Positions 34,953 to 43,890 of a stretch of 64,000 nt of DNA are shown one piece after another. A program made the position numbers and the translations under genes. Positions within the stretch are counted from its first letter, which is position 1; each line of letters begins with the position of its first letter. Source of the stretch: Kumtagia ephedrae (GTDB lineage: Bacteria; Pseudomonadota; Alphaproteobacteria; Rhizobiales; Rhizobiaceae); contig NZ_PXYK01000006.1 in NCBI RefSeq assembly GCF_003012745.1, forward strand, positions 124,001-188,000, given 5' to 3'. The notes below the pieces were generated by a model. The model was given only the letters and a program-made list of their open reading frames with translations. It did no database searches and had not been told where the DNA came from.

Positions 34953-36206
34953 TCAATGCAGATTGGGTTGGGCGCCCTGGCCCTTCTCGTCGATCATGGC
35001 GCCACGGCGGAAGCGGTCGAGCCGGAAGCGCTTCGCCTCCTCGTGCGGCTCGTCGCGGGCGAGCAGATGGGCGAAGACCAGGCCGGAGGCCGGCGTCGCC
35101 TTGAAGCCGCCGTAACACCAGCCGGCATTGACGTAGAGGCCGTCGACCGGCGTCCGGTCGATGATCGGCGTGCCGTCCATCGACATGTCCATGATGCCGC
35201 CCCACTGGCGCAGCAGCCGCACCCGGCCGATCATCGGCATCAGCGCCATGCCGCCCTCGCAGACGTCCTCCATGACCGGCATGTTGCCGCGCTGGGCATA
35301 GGAGTTGTAGCCGTCGATGTCGCCGCCGAACACCAGGCCGCCCTTGTCAGACTGGCTGACGTAGAAATGGCCGGCGCCGAAGGTGATGACGCCGGGGATG
35401 AGCGGCTTGATCGCCTCGGAGACGAAGGCCTGCAGCACATGGCTCTCGATCGGCAGGCGCAGGCCGGCCATGGCCGCCACCCGCGAGCTGCTGCCGGCCA
35501 CCGCCATGCCGACCTTGCCGGCGCCGATCGCGCCGCGCGTCGTCTCGACGCCGGTCACCTTGCCGTTCTGGTCGCGGGTGAAGCCGGTGACCTCGCAGTT
35601 CTGGATGATGTCGACGCCGAAGGAATCGGCGGCGCGCGCATAGCCCCACACCACGGCGTCGTGGCGGGCGGTGCCGGCGCGGCGCTGCAGCAGCCCGCCC
35701 ATCACCGGGAAGCGGGCGTTGTCGTAGTTGAGGAACGGCAGCATCTTGCGGATCTGCACGGCGTCCAGCAGCTCCGCGTCGATGCCGTTGATGCGCATGA
35801 CGTTGCCACGCCGCGCGAAGGCGTCGCGCTGCCCGTCGGAGTGGTAGAGGTTGATGATGCCGCGCTGGCTCACCATGGTGTTGTAGTTGAGGTCCTGCTC
35901 TTGGCGCTCCCACAGCTTCATCGACAGCTCGTAGAAGCCGGTATTGCCGGGAAGCATGTAGTTGGAGCGGATGATGGTGGTGTTGCGGCCGGCATTGCCG
36001 GAGCCGATCCAGCCCTTCTCCAGCACGGCGACGTTGCGGATGCCGTATTCCCTGGCCAGGAAATAGGCGGTCGCCAGCCCGTGGCCGCCGCCGCCGATTA
36101 TGACCACGTCGTAGTGCTTCTTGGGCTCGGGATCGCGCCAGGCGCGCGTCCAGCCCTTGTGGCCGGAAAGCGCCGCCCTGGCGAGCGAGAAGATCGAATA
36201 CCGCAT
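34953..36206 (-). CDS. mgdA: N-methylglutamate dehydrogenase beta-type subunit (SoxB family)
   Basis: The 417-residue flavin-binding subunit with the DAO/SoxB fold. The dinucleotide-binding loop is DVVIIGGGGHGLATAYFLA at residues 34-52, preceded by the subunit's usual RYSIFSLARAAL N-terminus, and followed by GRNTTIIRSNYM with the Arg typical of SoxB. The enzyme oxidises the N-methyl amine; the covalent flavin sits at the alpha/beta interface in relatives. It follows gmaS after 28 bases on the same strand. Sarcosine oxidase is the alternative name; context favours N-methylglutamate. Confidence 0.92.
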   Translation of the reverse strand: MRYSIFSLARAALSGHKGWTRAWRDPEPKKHYDVVIIGGGGHGLATAYFLAREYGIRNVAVLEKGWIGSGNAGRNTTIIRSNYMLPGNTGFYELSMKLWERQEQDLNYNTMVSQRGIINLYHSDGQRDAFARRGNVMRINGIDAELLDAVQIRKMLPFLNYDNARFPVMGGLLQRRAGTARHDAVVWGYARAADSFGVDIIQNCEVTGFTRDQNGKVTGVETTRGAIGAGKVGMAVAGSSSRVAAMAGLRLPIESHVLQAFVSEAIKPLIPGVITFGAGHFYVSQSDKGGLVFGGDIDGYNSYAQRGNMPVMEDVCEGGMALMPMIGRVRLLRQWGGIMDMSMDGTPIIDRTPVDGLYVNAGWCYGGFKATPASGLVFAHLLARDEPHEEAKRFRLDRFRRGAMIDEKGQGAQPNLH

Positions 36207-36234
36207 TTGCCTCTTCCGGTCCTTGCCGGCAGCC

Positions 36235-37575
36235 TCAGACGTCGAGCGTGTTGTCGCGTTCCCACTGGGTGAAGTGCGACGCGAAGGCGTTCCACTCCTG
36301 GTGCTTCAGCCGCAGGAAGGCCTGCGAGAACTCCTCGCCCATGGCCGCCTTCAGCGACGTGTCCTTGTCGTATTCGCGCAGCGCGTCGAGCAGATTGAGC
36401 GGCAGCTTCGCGCCATGGCTGACGGTGTGGCCGTCCTTGTACATGTCGATGTCGCTGCGCGGGCCGGGATCGGCCTTCGAGCGGATGCCGTCCAGGCCGG
36501 CGGCGATGATGACGGCCTGCATCAGATACGGGTTGGCGGCGCCGTCGGGCAGGCGCAGCTCGAAGCGGCCGGGGCCGGGCACGCGCACCATGTGGGTGCG
36601 GTTGTTGCCGGTCCAGGTCACCGTGTTCGGCGCCCAGGTGGCGCCGGAGACGGTGCGCGGCGCGTTGATGCGCTTGTAGGAATTGACGGTCGGGTTGGTG
36701 ATGGCGGCGAGCGCGGAGGCGTGCTTCATGATGCCGCCGAGGAAGTGGCGGCCCTGCTCGGACAGGCCGAGCTCCATGTTCTTATCTGCGAAGGCATTGG
36801 TCTTGCCGGCGAGATCCCACACCGAGATGTGGGCATGGCAGCCATTGCCGGTCAGCCCCTGGAACGGTTTCGGCATGAAGGTGGCGCGCAGGCCATGCTT
36901 CTCGGCGATCGACTTCACCATGAACTTGAAGAAGGAGTGCTTGTCGGCGGTCGCCAGCACGTTGTCGAAGGCCCAGTTCATCTCGAACTGGCCGTTCGCG
37001 TCCTCATGGTCGTTCTGGTAGGGCTCCCAGCCGAGACCCAGCATGCCGTCGCAGATCTCGGCGATCACGTCGTAGCGGCGCATCACCGCCTGCTGGTCGT
37101 AGCAGGATTTTGCCGCCGTGTCGTATTCGTCGGAGATCTGCTTGCCGTCCGGCGTAGTCAGGAAGAATTCCGGCTCGACGCCGGTCTTCACCGACATGCC
37201 GAGCTCTGCCGCCTCGGCGACCAGCCGCTTCAGCGTGTTGCGCGGCGCCTGGGCGACGCTCTTGCCTTCCATCAGGCAGTCCGAGGCGAGCCACGCGACG
37301 TCCGGCTTCCACGGCAGCTGGATGACCGAGGCCGGGTCCGGCACGGCGAGCATGTCCGGATGCGCAGGGGTCAGGTCGAGCCAGGTGGCGAAGCCGGCGA
37401 AACCCGCGCCGTCCTGCTGCATGTCCGCGATCGCCTGCGCCGGCACCAGCTTGGCGCGCTGGCCGCCGAACAGGTCGGTATAGGAGATCATGAAATATTT
37501 GACGCCGCGCGCCTTGGCGAATTCCCGAAGATCGCCCACCTCGGCGTTCACCTTCGTTTCGACCGTCTTGTTCAT
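36235..37575 (-). CDS. gmaS: Gamma-glutamylmethylamide synthetase (GlnA-like, type III GlnT family)
   Basis: A 446-residue glutamine-synthetase-fold enzyme. It has the catalytic-domain blocks MSVKTGVEPEFFL (Glu), DHEDANGQFEMNW, GNGCHAHISVWD (His) and the nucleotide loop RFELRLPDGAANPYL. GS type III/GlnT members next to mgs and mgd genes ligate methylamine to glutamate to give gamma-glutamylmethylamide, the entry step of the N-methylglutamate pathway. Ordinary glutamine synthesis is less likely in this context but cannot be excluded by sequence. MNKTVETK at 37575 is the start; the 187-base gap upstream shows no gene. Confidence 0.88.
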   Translation of the reverse strand: MNKTVETKVNAEVGDLREFAKARGVKYFMISYTDLFGGQRAKLVPAQAIADMQQDGAGFAGFATWLDLTPAHPDMLAVPDPASVIQLPWKPDVAWLASDCLMEGKSVAQAPRNTLKRLVAEAAELGMSVKTGVEPEFFLTTPDGKQISDEYDTAAKSCYDQQAVMRRYDVIAEICDGMLGLGWEPYQNDHEDANGQFEMNWAFDNVLATADKHSFFKFMVKSIAEKHGLRATFMPKPFQGLTGNGCHAHISVWDLAGKTNAFADKNMELGLSEQGRHFLGGIMKHASALAAITNPTVNSYKRINAPRTVSGATWAPNTVTWTGNNRTHMVRVPGPGRFELRLPDGAANPYLMQAVIIAAGLDGIRSKADPGPRSDIDMYKDGHTVSHGAKLPLNLLDALREYDKDTSLKAAMGEEFSQAFLRLKHQEWNAFASHFTQWERDNTLDV

Positions 37576-37762
37576 TGCCGTTCCCCTGTCTGGCGCCGGG
37601 ACAGTTCCTGTTGTCCGCCGCGCCTCCTTCCGATTGCCGGTTTCTCCCGGGGCTTTCCCCGCGAATGCGCTGGGCACGGTTTACCTTTTGCCCCGGACGC
37701 CATGTCCTGAACTGCCGCTCCTTCTCCGGGGCAAGAACGCAAACCGTCCCCGGCGGGACCTC

Positions 37763-39091
37763 CTAGAAACCGCCCTGCCCCGGTATCCAGCTCGTTCCGG
37801 CAAGCGGAACGCCGGCCATGGCGGCGGCTTCGATGGTCAGGGCGCAGAGATCCTCCGGCTCGAGATTGTGGACATGATTCTTGCCGCAGGCGCGCGCGAT
37901 CGTCTGTGCCTCCAGCGTCATGACTTTCAGATAATTCGCCAGGCGCCTGCCGGCCGCGATCGGATCGACGCGCTTCATCAGCTCCGGATCCTGGGTGGTG
38001 ATGCCCGCCGGGTCCTTGCCCTCATGCCAGTCGTCATAGGCGCCGGCGGTGGTGCCGAGCTTCTCGTATTCGCTCTCCCAGCGCGGGTCGTTGTCGCCGA
38101 GCGCCACCAGCGCGGCCGTGCCGATGGACACGGCGTCGGCGCCCAGCGCCAGCGCCTTGGCCACGTCGGCGCCGTTGCGGATGCCGCCGGAGACGACGAG
38201 CTGGACCTTTCGGTGCATGCCGAGTTCCTGCAGCGCCTTCACCGCCGGACGGATGCAGGCGAGCGTCGGCTGGCCGACATTCTCGATGAACACCTCCTGC
38301 GTCGCCGCCGTGCCGCCCTGCATGCCGTCGAGCACCACCACGTCGGCGCCCGACTTCACCGCCAGCGCGGTGTCGTAATAGGGCCGCGCGCCGCCGACCT
38401 TCACATAGATCGGCTTCTCCCAGTCGGTGATCTCGCGCAGCTCGAGGATCTTGATCTCGAGGTCGTCCGGGCCGGTCCAGTCGGGATGCCGGCAGGCCGA
38501 GCGCTGGTCGATGCCCTTGGGCAGCGTGCGCATCTCGGCGACACGGTCGGAAATCTTCTGGCCGAGGAGCATGCCGCCGCCGCCCGGCTTGGCGCCCTGC
38601 CCCACCACGATCTCGATGGCGTCGGCGCGGCGCAGATCGCGCGGGTTCATGCCGTAGCGCGACGGCAGGTACTGGTAGACCAGCGTCCTGGAATGGCCGC
38701 GCTCCTCCTCGGTCATGCCGCCGTCGCCGGTGGTGGTGGAGGTGCCGGCGATGGTGGCGCCGCGGCCCAGCGCCTCCTTGGCGGGGCCGGACAGCGAGCC
38801 GAAGCTCATGCCGGCGATGGTGATCGGGATCTTCAGCTCGATCGGCTTCTTCGCGTAGCGAGTGCCGAGCGTGACGCTGGTCTCGCACTTCTCGCGATAG
38901 CCTTCGAGCGGATAGCGCGAGATCGAGGCACCGAGGAACAACAGGTCGTCGAAATGCGGGACCTTGCGCTTGGCGCCGCCGCCGCGGATGTCATAGATAC
39001 CCGTCGCCGCGGCGCGGCGGATTTCCGACAGCGTGTAGTCGTCGAACGTCGCCGAGCGGCGCGGCGTCGTCGGCGGATTGTGGTAGGTCAT
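37763..39091 (-). CDS. mgsC: N-methylglutamate synthase subunit C (FMN-binding GltB-like)
   Basis: The 442-residue FMN-binding core of the glutamate-synthase family: PITIAGMSFGSLSGPAKEALGRGA, a TTTGDGGMTEEERGHS block, QGAKPGGGGMLLGQK and the phosphate-binding VVSGGIRNGADVAKALALGADAVSIG. With subunits A (amidase) and B (GXGXG) it converts gamma-glutamylmethylamide and 2-oxoglutarate to N-methylglutamate and glutamate (pathway knowledge). The start MTYHNPPTTP at 39091 is chosen; the frame is open much further upstream only because it shadows mgsB. Sinorhizobium calls the homologue glxD. Confidence 0.9.
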   Translation of the reverse strand: MTYHNPPTTPRRSATFDDYTLSEIRRAAATGIYDIRGGGAKRKVPHFDDLLFLGASISRYPLEGYREKCETSVTLGTRYAKKPIELKIPITIAGMSFGSLSGPAKEALGRGATIAGTSTTTGDGGMTEEERGHSRTLVYQYLPSRYGMNPRDLRRADAIEIVVGQGAKPGGGGMLLGQKISDRVAEMRTLPKGIDQRSACRHPDWTGPDDLEIKILELREITDWEKPIYVKVGGARPYYDTALAVKSGADVVVLDGMQGGTAATQEVFIENVGQPTLACIRPAVKALQELGMHRKVQLVVSGGIRNGADVAKALALGADAVSIGTAALVALGDNDPRWESEYEKLGTTAGAYDDWHEGKDPAGITTQDPELMKRVDPIAAGRRLANYLKVMTLEAQTIARACGKNHVHNLEPEDLCALTIEAAAMAGVPLAGTSWIPGQGGF

Positions 39092-39102
39092 GCTGGCGCC
39101 CC

Positions 39103-39840
39103 TCAATACGCGTCGGCGTTGTCGATGTTGAAATTGTAGAGCGTGCGGGCCGAGCCGTAGCGCGTGAACTCCTCGGGCTTGACGTCGGTGATGCCGGCGC
39201 GATCGAGGATCGCCTGGAGCCGGGCGAGATGTTTCGGGTGCATCTTCTTCTTGATGCAGTCGGCGCCGAGGCTCTTCACGCTGCCGCGCACGAACAGCTT
39301 TGCCTCGTAGATCGAATCGCCCAGCGCGTCGCCGGCGTCGCCGAGCACGACGAGGTTGCCGGACTGCGCCATGAAGGCCGACATGTGGCCGACATTGCCG
39401 CGCACGACGATGTCGATGCCCTTCATCGAGATGCCGCAGCGCGACGAGGCATTGCCCTCGATGACCAGCAGGCCGCCGCGGCCTGTGGCGCCCGCATACT
39501 GGCTGGCGTCGCCCTTCACCACGATCTTGCCGGACATCATGTTCTCGCCGACGCCGGGGCCGGCGGAGCCGTGGACGGTGATCTCGCCGCCGTCGTTCAT
39601 GCCGCCGCAATAATAGCCGACGCTGCCGCGTACCTCGACCGCGACCGGCTTGTCGACGCCGGCGGCCACCGCGTGGCTGCCCTTCGGATTGACGACCTCC
39701 CAGGCCGGCTCGTCGGCCGCGTCGGCGATCTGGTGGAGAGCAAGGTTGAGCTCGCGCAGCGGCGTCGCCGCAAGGTCGAAGACCCGCGGCGCGTAGTTCA
39801 CCGCGCGCGCCGGCGCCGTCGCGACATTGGAAACGTTCAT
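39103..39840 (-). CDS. mgsB: N-methylglutamate synthase subunit B (GXGXG domain)
   Basis: The 245 residues form a right-handed GXGXG beta-helix, the structural domain found at the C-terminus of glutamate synthases. Repeated turns such as GSVGYYCGGMNDGGEITVHGSAGPGVGENMMSGKIVVKGDASQYAGATGRGG are visible as separate GxxG steps from residue 70 to 200. The ATG at 39840 lies 4 bases after the stop of mgsA, and mgsC follows after 11 bases, so all three are co-translated. It has no catalytic residues of its own. Rhizobial glxC is the homologue name. Confidence 0.9.
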   Translation of the reverse strand: MNVSNVATAPARAVNYAPRVFDLAATPLRELNLALHQIADAADEPAWEVVNPKGSHAVAAGVDKPVAVEVRGSVGYYCGGMNDGGEITVHGSAGPGVGENMMSGKIVVKGDASQYAGATGRGGLLVIEGNASSRCGISMKGIDIVVRGNVGHMSAFMAQSGNLVVLGDAGDALGDSIYEAKLFVRGSVKSLGADCIKKKMHPKHLARLQAILDRAGITDVKPEEFTRYGSARTLYNFNIDNADAY

Positions 39841-39844
39841 GATC

Positions 39845-40741
39845 TCAATGCTCCCAGAAATAGACGGTGGAGGGCTCGGGCTCCCAGACCTTGGCGTCCT
39901 CGATTCCGGGAAGATTGGCCAGCGCCCGGTATTCCGAGCCGAAGGCGACGTAGCGGTCGGTCTCGGCCAGCACCGCCGGCTTGCAGGCGATCGGGTCGCG
40001 CAGCACGCCGAAGCCGTTCTTGGTGCCGACAACGAAGGTGTAGAACCCGTCGAGATCCTTGAGCCCGCTCTCCAGCGCCTCGCCCAGGTTCTGGCCGTGC
40101 GCGATCTTCGAGGACAGATAGGCGGCGGCGACCTCGGTGTCGTTCTCCGTCTCGAAGCTCATGCCTTCGCGCTTCAGCTCGCGGCGCAGATTGTTGTGGT
40201 TGGACAGCGAGCCGTTGTGGACGAGGCACTGGTCGGGGCCGGTCGAGAACGGGTGGGCGCCCATGGTGGTGACGGCCGATTCGGTCGCCATGCGGGTATG
40301 GCCGATGCCGTGCGTGCCGGTCATGGCGGAGAGATCGAAGCGCTTCGCCACCGCCTCGGGCAGGCCGACCTCCTTGTAGATCTCGACTGCCTCGCCCGAG
40401 CCCATGATGCGCACGTCCGGGCGCAGCGCCAGGATGACCTCGCGCGCCTCGCCGACCTTGTCGGCCGGCACCTCGACGACGGCATGGGTCGACTTGACCG
40501 TCACCGTCGGCCTGGCGCCGATCTCCTTCTCCAGCTCGACGGCGAGTTTTGGAAAATCCCTGGCCGGCGACGGCGACTGGATGGTGATCTTGGCCCGTCC
40601 TTCCTTGGCGCCGCCATATATGGCGATGCCGGCGCTGTCGGGCCCGCGATCGGTCAGCAGGACCAGCATTTCGGACAGCAAGGCGCCGAGCTGCGGTTCC
40701 AGCGATTTGTCCTTCAGAAACAGTCCGACAATTCCGCACAT
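39845..40741 (-). CDS. mgsA: N-methylglutamate synthase subunit A (class II amidase)
   Basis: A 298-residue class II glutamine-amidotransferase (PurF-type Ntn) domain. After Met removal, Cys2 in MCGIVGLFL is the catalytic nucleophile. Conserved DRGPDSAG, GIGHTRMATES, and CLVHNGSLSNHNNLR are present. It hydrolyses gamma-glutamylmethylamide, channelling methylamine to the FMN subunit (pathway knowledge). MCGIVG at 40741 is the only start that exposes Cys2. It is the first gene of mgsABC, after a 126-base gap from the upstream membrane operon. Rhizobial glxB is the homologue name. Confidence 0.9.
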   Translation of the reverse strand: MCGIVGLFLKDKSLEPQLGALLSEMLVLLTDRGPDSAGIAIYGGAKEGRAKITIQSPSPARDFPKLAVELEKEIGARPTVTVKSTHAVVEVPADKVGEAREVILALRPDVRIMGSGEAVEIYKEVGLPEAVAKRFDLSAMTGTHGIGHTRMATESAVTTMGAHPFSTGPDQCLVHNGSLSNHNNLRRELKREGMSFETENDTEVAAAYLSSKIAHGQNLGEALESGLKDLDGFYTFVVGTKNGFGVLRDPIACKPAVLAETDRYVAFGSEYRALANLPGIEDAKVWEPEPSTVYFWEH

Positions 40742-40867
40742 GGCTGCAATCTCCCGTGTGATCAGACTGCTATCAGGAAGGCGCGACGTTTTCAACTCCC
40801 ATGAAACTAATCTTCATATGAGGAAGCGATTTTCGTAACGTCCAGCGTTTACGGAAAACGGGGCGCT

Positions 40868-41143
40868 TCAGCCCCGGACGCCCGCCCGGCGAAACGCTTC
40901 CCAGCGTATCTTCGCCAGCTTGTAGGCGTCGGTGATCGACAGCGCCCAGACGAACAGCCCGCCGGCGTGGCGGCCTATGAAGGACTGATCGGGCGTGGTG
41001 GTGACGTACGTCAAGACCATCAGCAGGATGGCGAAGAGCACGAAGCACAGCCCGCGCAGCACCTGGCCGATCGCGACATGCCCGGCGCCGGGCAGCAGGA
41101 TGGCGAGGAGGAGGACGAGACGGGGGTTGATCGGGCGGTTCAT
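40868..41143 (-). CDS. Small membrane protein with PGAGH motif
   Basis: The 91 residues contain two membrane helices: LVLLLAILLPGAGHVAIGQVLRG (with PGAGH, similar to TM2-like families that have PGxGH-xxx-G-xxxRG) and LCFVLFAILLMVLTYVTT, then a third weak one near LFVWALSITDAY. It is the last gene of a tightly spaced six-gene minus-strand operon (gaps of 9-12 bases) with an APC permease. The family is not recognised precisely. Its role may be assembly or regulation of the neighbouring transporter, which is inference. Confidence 0.65.
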   Translation of the reverse strand: MNRPINPRLVLLLAILLPGAGHVAIGQVLRGLCFVLFAILLMVLTYVTTTPDQSFIGRHAGGLFVWALSITDAYKLAKIRWEAFRRAGVRG

Positions 41144-41153
41144 CGAAACTCCG

Positions 41154-41897
41154 TCACGCGGGAATGGATTCCGGCTCGCGGTCCGCTTCGTGACCGAGCG
41201 CCTCGTTAAGCAGCCTCAGCTCCGCGAGCGCGGTGCGCACGAGGTCGGCCGGCACCGAAGCGACCGGAAAGCGCATCTGCCTGTAGAGCACATGCGCGCC
41301 GCGATCGCCCTCGGCGATGCGCCGGACGATGCCCGCACCGCGCGGCGTGATGACGGCTTCCTTCAAGGTCGGATCGGCGAACAGCGTGCGGAAAAGTGCG
41401 CCTGTCTTCTCGACGGTCGCAGCGGTGACGCCACGGCCGCGCGCGAGAAGGGAAAAATCGGCGGCGAAGGGCGGCACGATCGTGTCGGGCAGGCCGAGCA
41501 CGCGCGAATAGAATTCGGTACCGAAGGGCCGCGCCAGCACGCCGATGGAGGCGCCACTCTGTCGAGAATCGGCGGCTTCGGGATTCAGCATGGTGAGCTT
41601 CAGCCAGAGTTGCGGCAGCCGGCGCGGCACGAGGCTGTCGGCGACGACTTCCAGGCTGACCCGGTTGCCGCCACTCTTGCCGTCGAGCCGGGGATAACCG
41701 TCGGCGCCGATCGAGACGCGCGCGTCGTCGATCAGCGCGGCGGCCGTGTCGAGCAGGGCTTTTCGCGCCTGGAGGTCGCGTGACAGTTCCCTGCGGGCCA
41801 GCATCGCGATGACCGCGACGCCGGCTAGGCAGAAGACGAGCAGCCCAATGCCCTGGAGGGAGAGCGGCATCGCGAACTGCTCGAACGCCGAGGGCAT
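41154..41897 (-). CDS. Membrane-anchored hypothetical protein
   Basis: The 247 residues have one N-terminal membrane helix (LQGIGLLVFCLAGVAVIAML, about 14-33) and then a soluble domain with a basic-acidic linker (RRELSRDLQARKALLDTAAA). The motif LDGKSGGNRVSLEVVADSLVPRRLPQLWLKLTML and later VRRIAEGDRGAHVLYRQMRFP are distinctive, but no family was recognised. It is fifth in the APC-permease operon, 12 bases after the permease. No catalytic motif is visible. It is likely cytoplasmic-membrane-associated. Confidence 0.7.
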   Translation of the reverse strand: MPSAFEQFAMPLSLQGIGLLVFCLAGVAVIAMLARRELSRDLQARKALLDTAAALIDDARVSIGADGYPRLDGKSGGNRVSLEVVADSLVPRRLPQLWLKLTMLNPEAADSRQSGASIGVLARPFGTEFYSRVLGLPDTIVPPFAADFSLLARGRGVTAATVEKTGALFRTLFADPTLKEAVITPRGAGIVRRIAEGDRGAHVLYRQMRFPVASVPADLVRTALAELRLLNEALGHEADREPESIPA

Positions 41898-41909
41898 GGG
41901 TCTACGCCC

Positions 41910-43304
41910 TCAGTAACCCTGCGGCCTGGGCCAAGGCATGGTGAACTGGTCGCCACGCTTGACGAAGCGGTAGCGCCAGAAATGGAACCACAGCGACGCG
42001 ATGATGTAGAAGCAGAGCATCGCAATGAGCTGCGTGCCGTAGCCGAGGAACACCGCGAAATAGGTCGCCGCGCACAGCACCAGCAGCACGACCGCCGGCA
42101 GCGGATGCCAGGGATGCACGTAGCCGCGCTTGATCGTGTCGAGCGGCCATTTCTTTCTGAACATCACCATGTTGAAGGTCATGAAGGTGTAGCCGAGCAG
42201 GCCCGACAGGATGGAGAAGGTCACCACCTGGTCGAGCGGTGCGCCGAGCGCGAAGATCAGCGCGATCGGGATGAGGAAGACGATCGACCGGTAGGGCGTG
42301 CGGTAGCGCGGATGCACCGCGCCGAACCAGCTCGGCAGGTAGCGGTCGCGGCCCATGGAGAACCACGCGCGCGACGCATCGTTGATGCAGCCGTTGGCCG
42401 ATGCGGTCGTCGCGAAGACCGTTCCGATGAAGAGCAGCACCATCAGGCTCGAATTGCCCGTCACGCGCGCCGCGTCGAAGAGCGGCGTGCCGGCGCTGCC
42501 GAGATACTCCCACGGGATCAGACCCGAGCAGACGTACCAGGTCAGCGTCGCGGCGATCACCAGCGTCATGATGCCGGCCATCGTGCCGAAGGGCAGCGAG
42601 CGGGCGGGCGAGCGCACTTCCTCGGCCGCCTGGCAGGTGCCTTCGATGCCGAGATAGTACCAGAGCCCGAAATGCAGCGCCGCGATGATGCCGAGCCAGC
42701 CATAGGGCAGCGGCTCGTTGGTCACCGCCGAGAAGTCGAGCGGCACCGCCGACGCGCCGAACTGCACCGCGAGGAACAGCACGATGATGGCGACGAAGGC
42801 AAAGGCCGTGATGACAAGGTTGAAGGACAGCGAGGCCAGCACGCCGCGATAGTTGAGATAGGCGAGCGCCAGGATGGTCATGATGATGAAGGGCTGCTGG
42901 TTGAGGCCGGTATGGCCGAGCATGCCCGCCACCGTGTCGAGCAGGAAGCCGATGGTGATGGCGTTCGCCGCTTCCAGCATGGTGTAGGCCATGACGAGGA
43001 ACAGGCCGACATTGAAGGCCATCAGCGGGCCGACGATGTGCTTGGCCTGCGCGTACTGGCCGCCCGCGGCAGCGACCGTCGAGGTCACCTCGGAGTCGAT
43101 CATGGCGACGCAGGTGTAGAGCAGGCCGGCGACCCAGCAGGCCACAAGGCCGGCGATCATGCCGCCTTTGCCGACCGAGAAATTCCAACCCATGTATTCG
43201 CCGACCAGCACGATGCCGACGCCGAGCGCCCAGACATGGCCGGGACCAAGCACGCGCAGGAGGCCGAGCCTCTCTGGCGCCTGAACAGCAGAAGCGTTGC
43301 TCAT
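41910..43304 (-). CDS. APC-family amine/amino-acid permease
   Basis: The 464 residues show twelve membrane helices of the APC (EAT-like) fold. The first helix has the GIVLVGEYMGWNFSVGKGGM substrate-loop region, and later GIEGTCQAAEEVRSPARSLPFG is typical of ethanolamine-type permeases (acidic residue plus RSPARSLP). Ethanolamine-permease-like proteins occur near methylamine genes in other bacteria, so uptake of methylamine or N-methylated amines is likely but inferred. It is fourth of six genes in a compact operon upstream of mgsABC. Confidence 0.85.
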   Translation of the reverse strand: MSNASAVQAPERLGLLRVLGPGHVWALGVGIVLVGEYMGWNFSVGKGGMIAGLVACWVAGLLYTCVAMIDSEVTSTVAAAGGQYAQAKHIVGPLMAFNVGLFLVMAYTMLEAANAITIGFLLDTVAGMLGHTGLNQQPFIIMTILALAYLNYRGVLASLSFNLVITAFAFVAIIVLFLAVQFGASAVPLDFSAVTNEPLPYGWLGIIAALHFGLWYYLGIEGTCQAAEEVRSPARSLPFGTMAGIMTLVIAATLTWYVCSGLIPWEYLGSAGTPLFDAARVTGNSSLMVLLFIGTVFATTASANGCINDASRAWFSMGRDRYLPSWFGAVHPRYRTPYRSIVFLIPIALIFALGAPLDQVVTFSILSGLLGYTFMTFNMVMFRKKWPLDTIKRGYVHPWHPLPAVVLLVLCAATYFAVFLGYGTQLIAMLCFYIIASLWFHFWRYRFVKRGDQFTMPWPRPQGY

Positions 43305-43313
43305 CGTCGTCCC

Positions 43314-43481
43314 CTAAAGCTCGTGACGTTCTTGCGTCAGCTCGAGTTCACCCTCTCGAGATGAAGTGAGAAGCTCGTTGTCGTAGGTCGTGTCGACCTT
43401 GATCATGTCGAGCAGCATGATCCCCGCGATGATCGCCGAGATCACCCAGGCCGCGATTTCGAGATAATTCCAGATATCCAT
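43314..43481 (-). CDS. Very small membrane protein (55 residues)
   Basis: This gene starts with ATG at the complement of 43479-43481, preceded by GAGGGG at 6 bases, and ends in TAG at 43314-43316. The peptide has a membrane helix (YLEIAAWVISAIIAGIMLLDMI) and an acidic C-terminal tail (EGELELTQERHEL). It lies 10 bases after the 128-residue membrane gene and 9 bases before the APC permease, so it is co-translated with them. Its size, SD and spacing argue for a true gene. It is a candidate small accessory subunit of the permease. Confidence 0.7.
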   Translation of the reverse strand: MDIWNYLEIAAWVISAIIAGIMLLDMIKVDTTYDNELLTSSREGELELTQERHEL

Positions 43482-43491
43482 GACGCGCCCC

Positions 43492-43878
43492 TCAGCCCTT
43501 GCCGCTCTTGCCGAAGCGCTCGTCGATCACCTCGCGGTATTCCTTGTCGGAAAGCCGGACCACGAGGATGAAGTAGCCGACGACTGCGACCACCATGACG
43601 ATCAGCGCGGTCCAGCTGAAAGTGTAATCGAAGCGCGCGGTGATGATGTCGTTTGCCGACGCCGCGTCCGGGAAGCCGAGCGCCGCCCACTGCTGCTGTT
43701 CGGCCGCGTTCTGGCCGAGCGCTTCCCAGGTCGGGTTCTCGATCGGAGCCGGCGTCTTGGCCGCGCCCGCGAGTCCCATGTAGAGCGGCAGGTAGAGTGC
43801 CCCGACGGTCAGCACGAGCAGCACGATGACGTCGACGACCTGGCCGGCGAGGCTCTGTTTCGGAGGTTGATAAGCCAT
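43492..43878 (-). CDS. Small membrane protein with two helices
   Basis: The 128 residues have two membrane helices, VVDVIVLLVLTVGALYLPLYMGLAG (about 14-38) and WTALIVMVVAVVGYFILVVRL (about 89-109). Between them is a 50-residue loop, probably periplasmic, with ENPTWEALGQNAAEQQQWAAL and a conserved-looking FDYTFSW. The C-terminus is cytoplasmic and charged (SDKEYREVIDERFGKSG). It is second in the operon, 12 bases after the first gene. The family is not recognised. Confidence 0.7.
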   Translation of the reverse strand: MAYQPPKQSLAGQVVDVIVLLVLTVGALYLPLYMGLAGAAKTPAPIENPTWEALGQNAAEQQQWAALGFPDAASANDIITARFDYTFSWTALIVMVVAVVGYFILVVRLSDKEYREVIDERFGKSGKG

Positions 43879-43890
43879 GACGCGCTCCTC

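Noticed and set aside
30559-36206. Naming these genes plain heterotetrameric sarcosine oxidase
   Set aside because: The homology is real, but mgsABC and gmaS next to them indicate N-methylglutamate dehydrogenase as the more likely role. Sarcosine oxidase is kept as the alternative.
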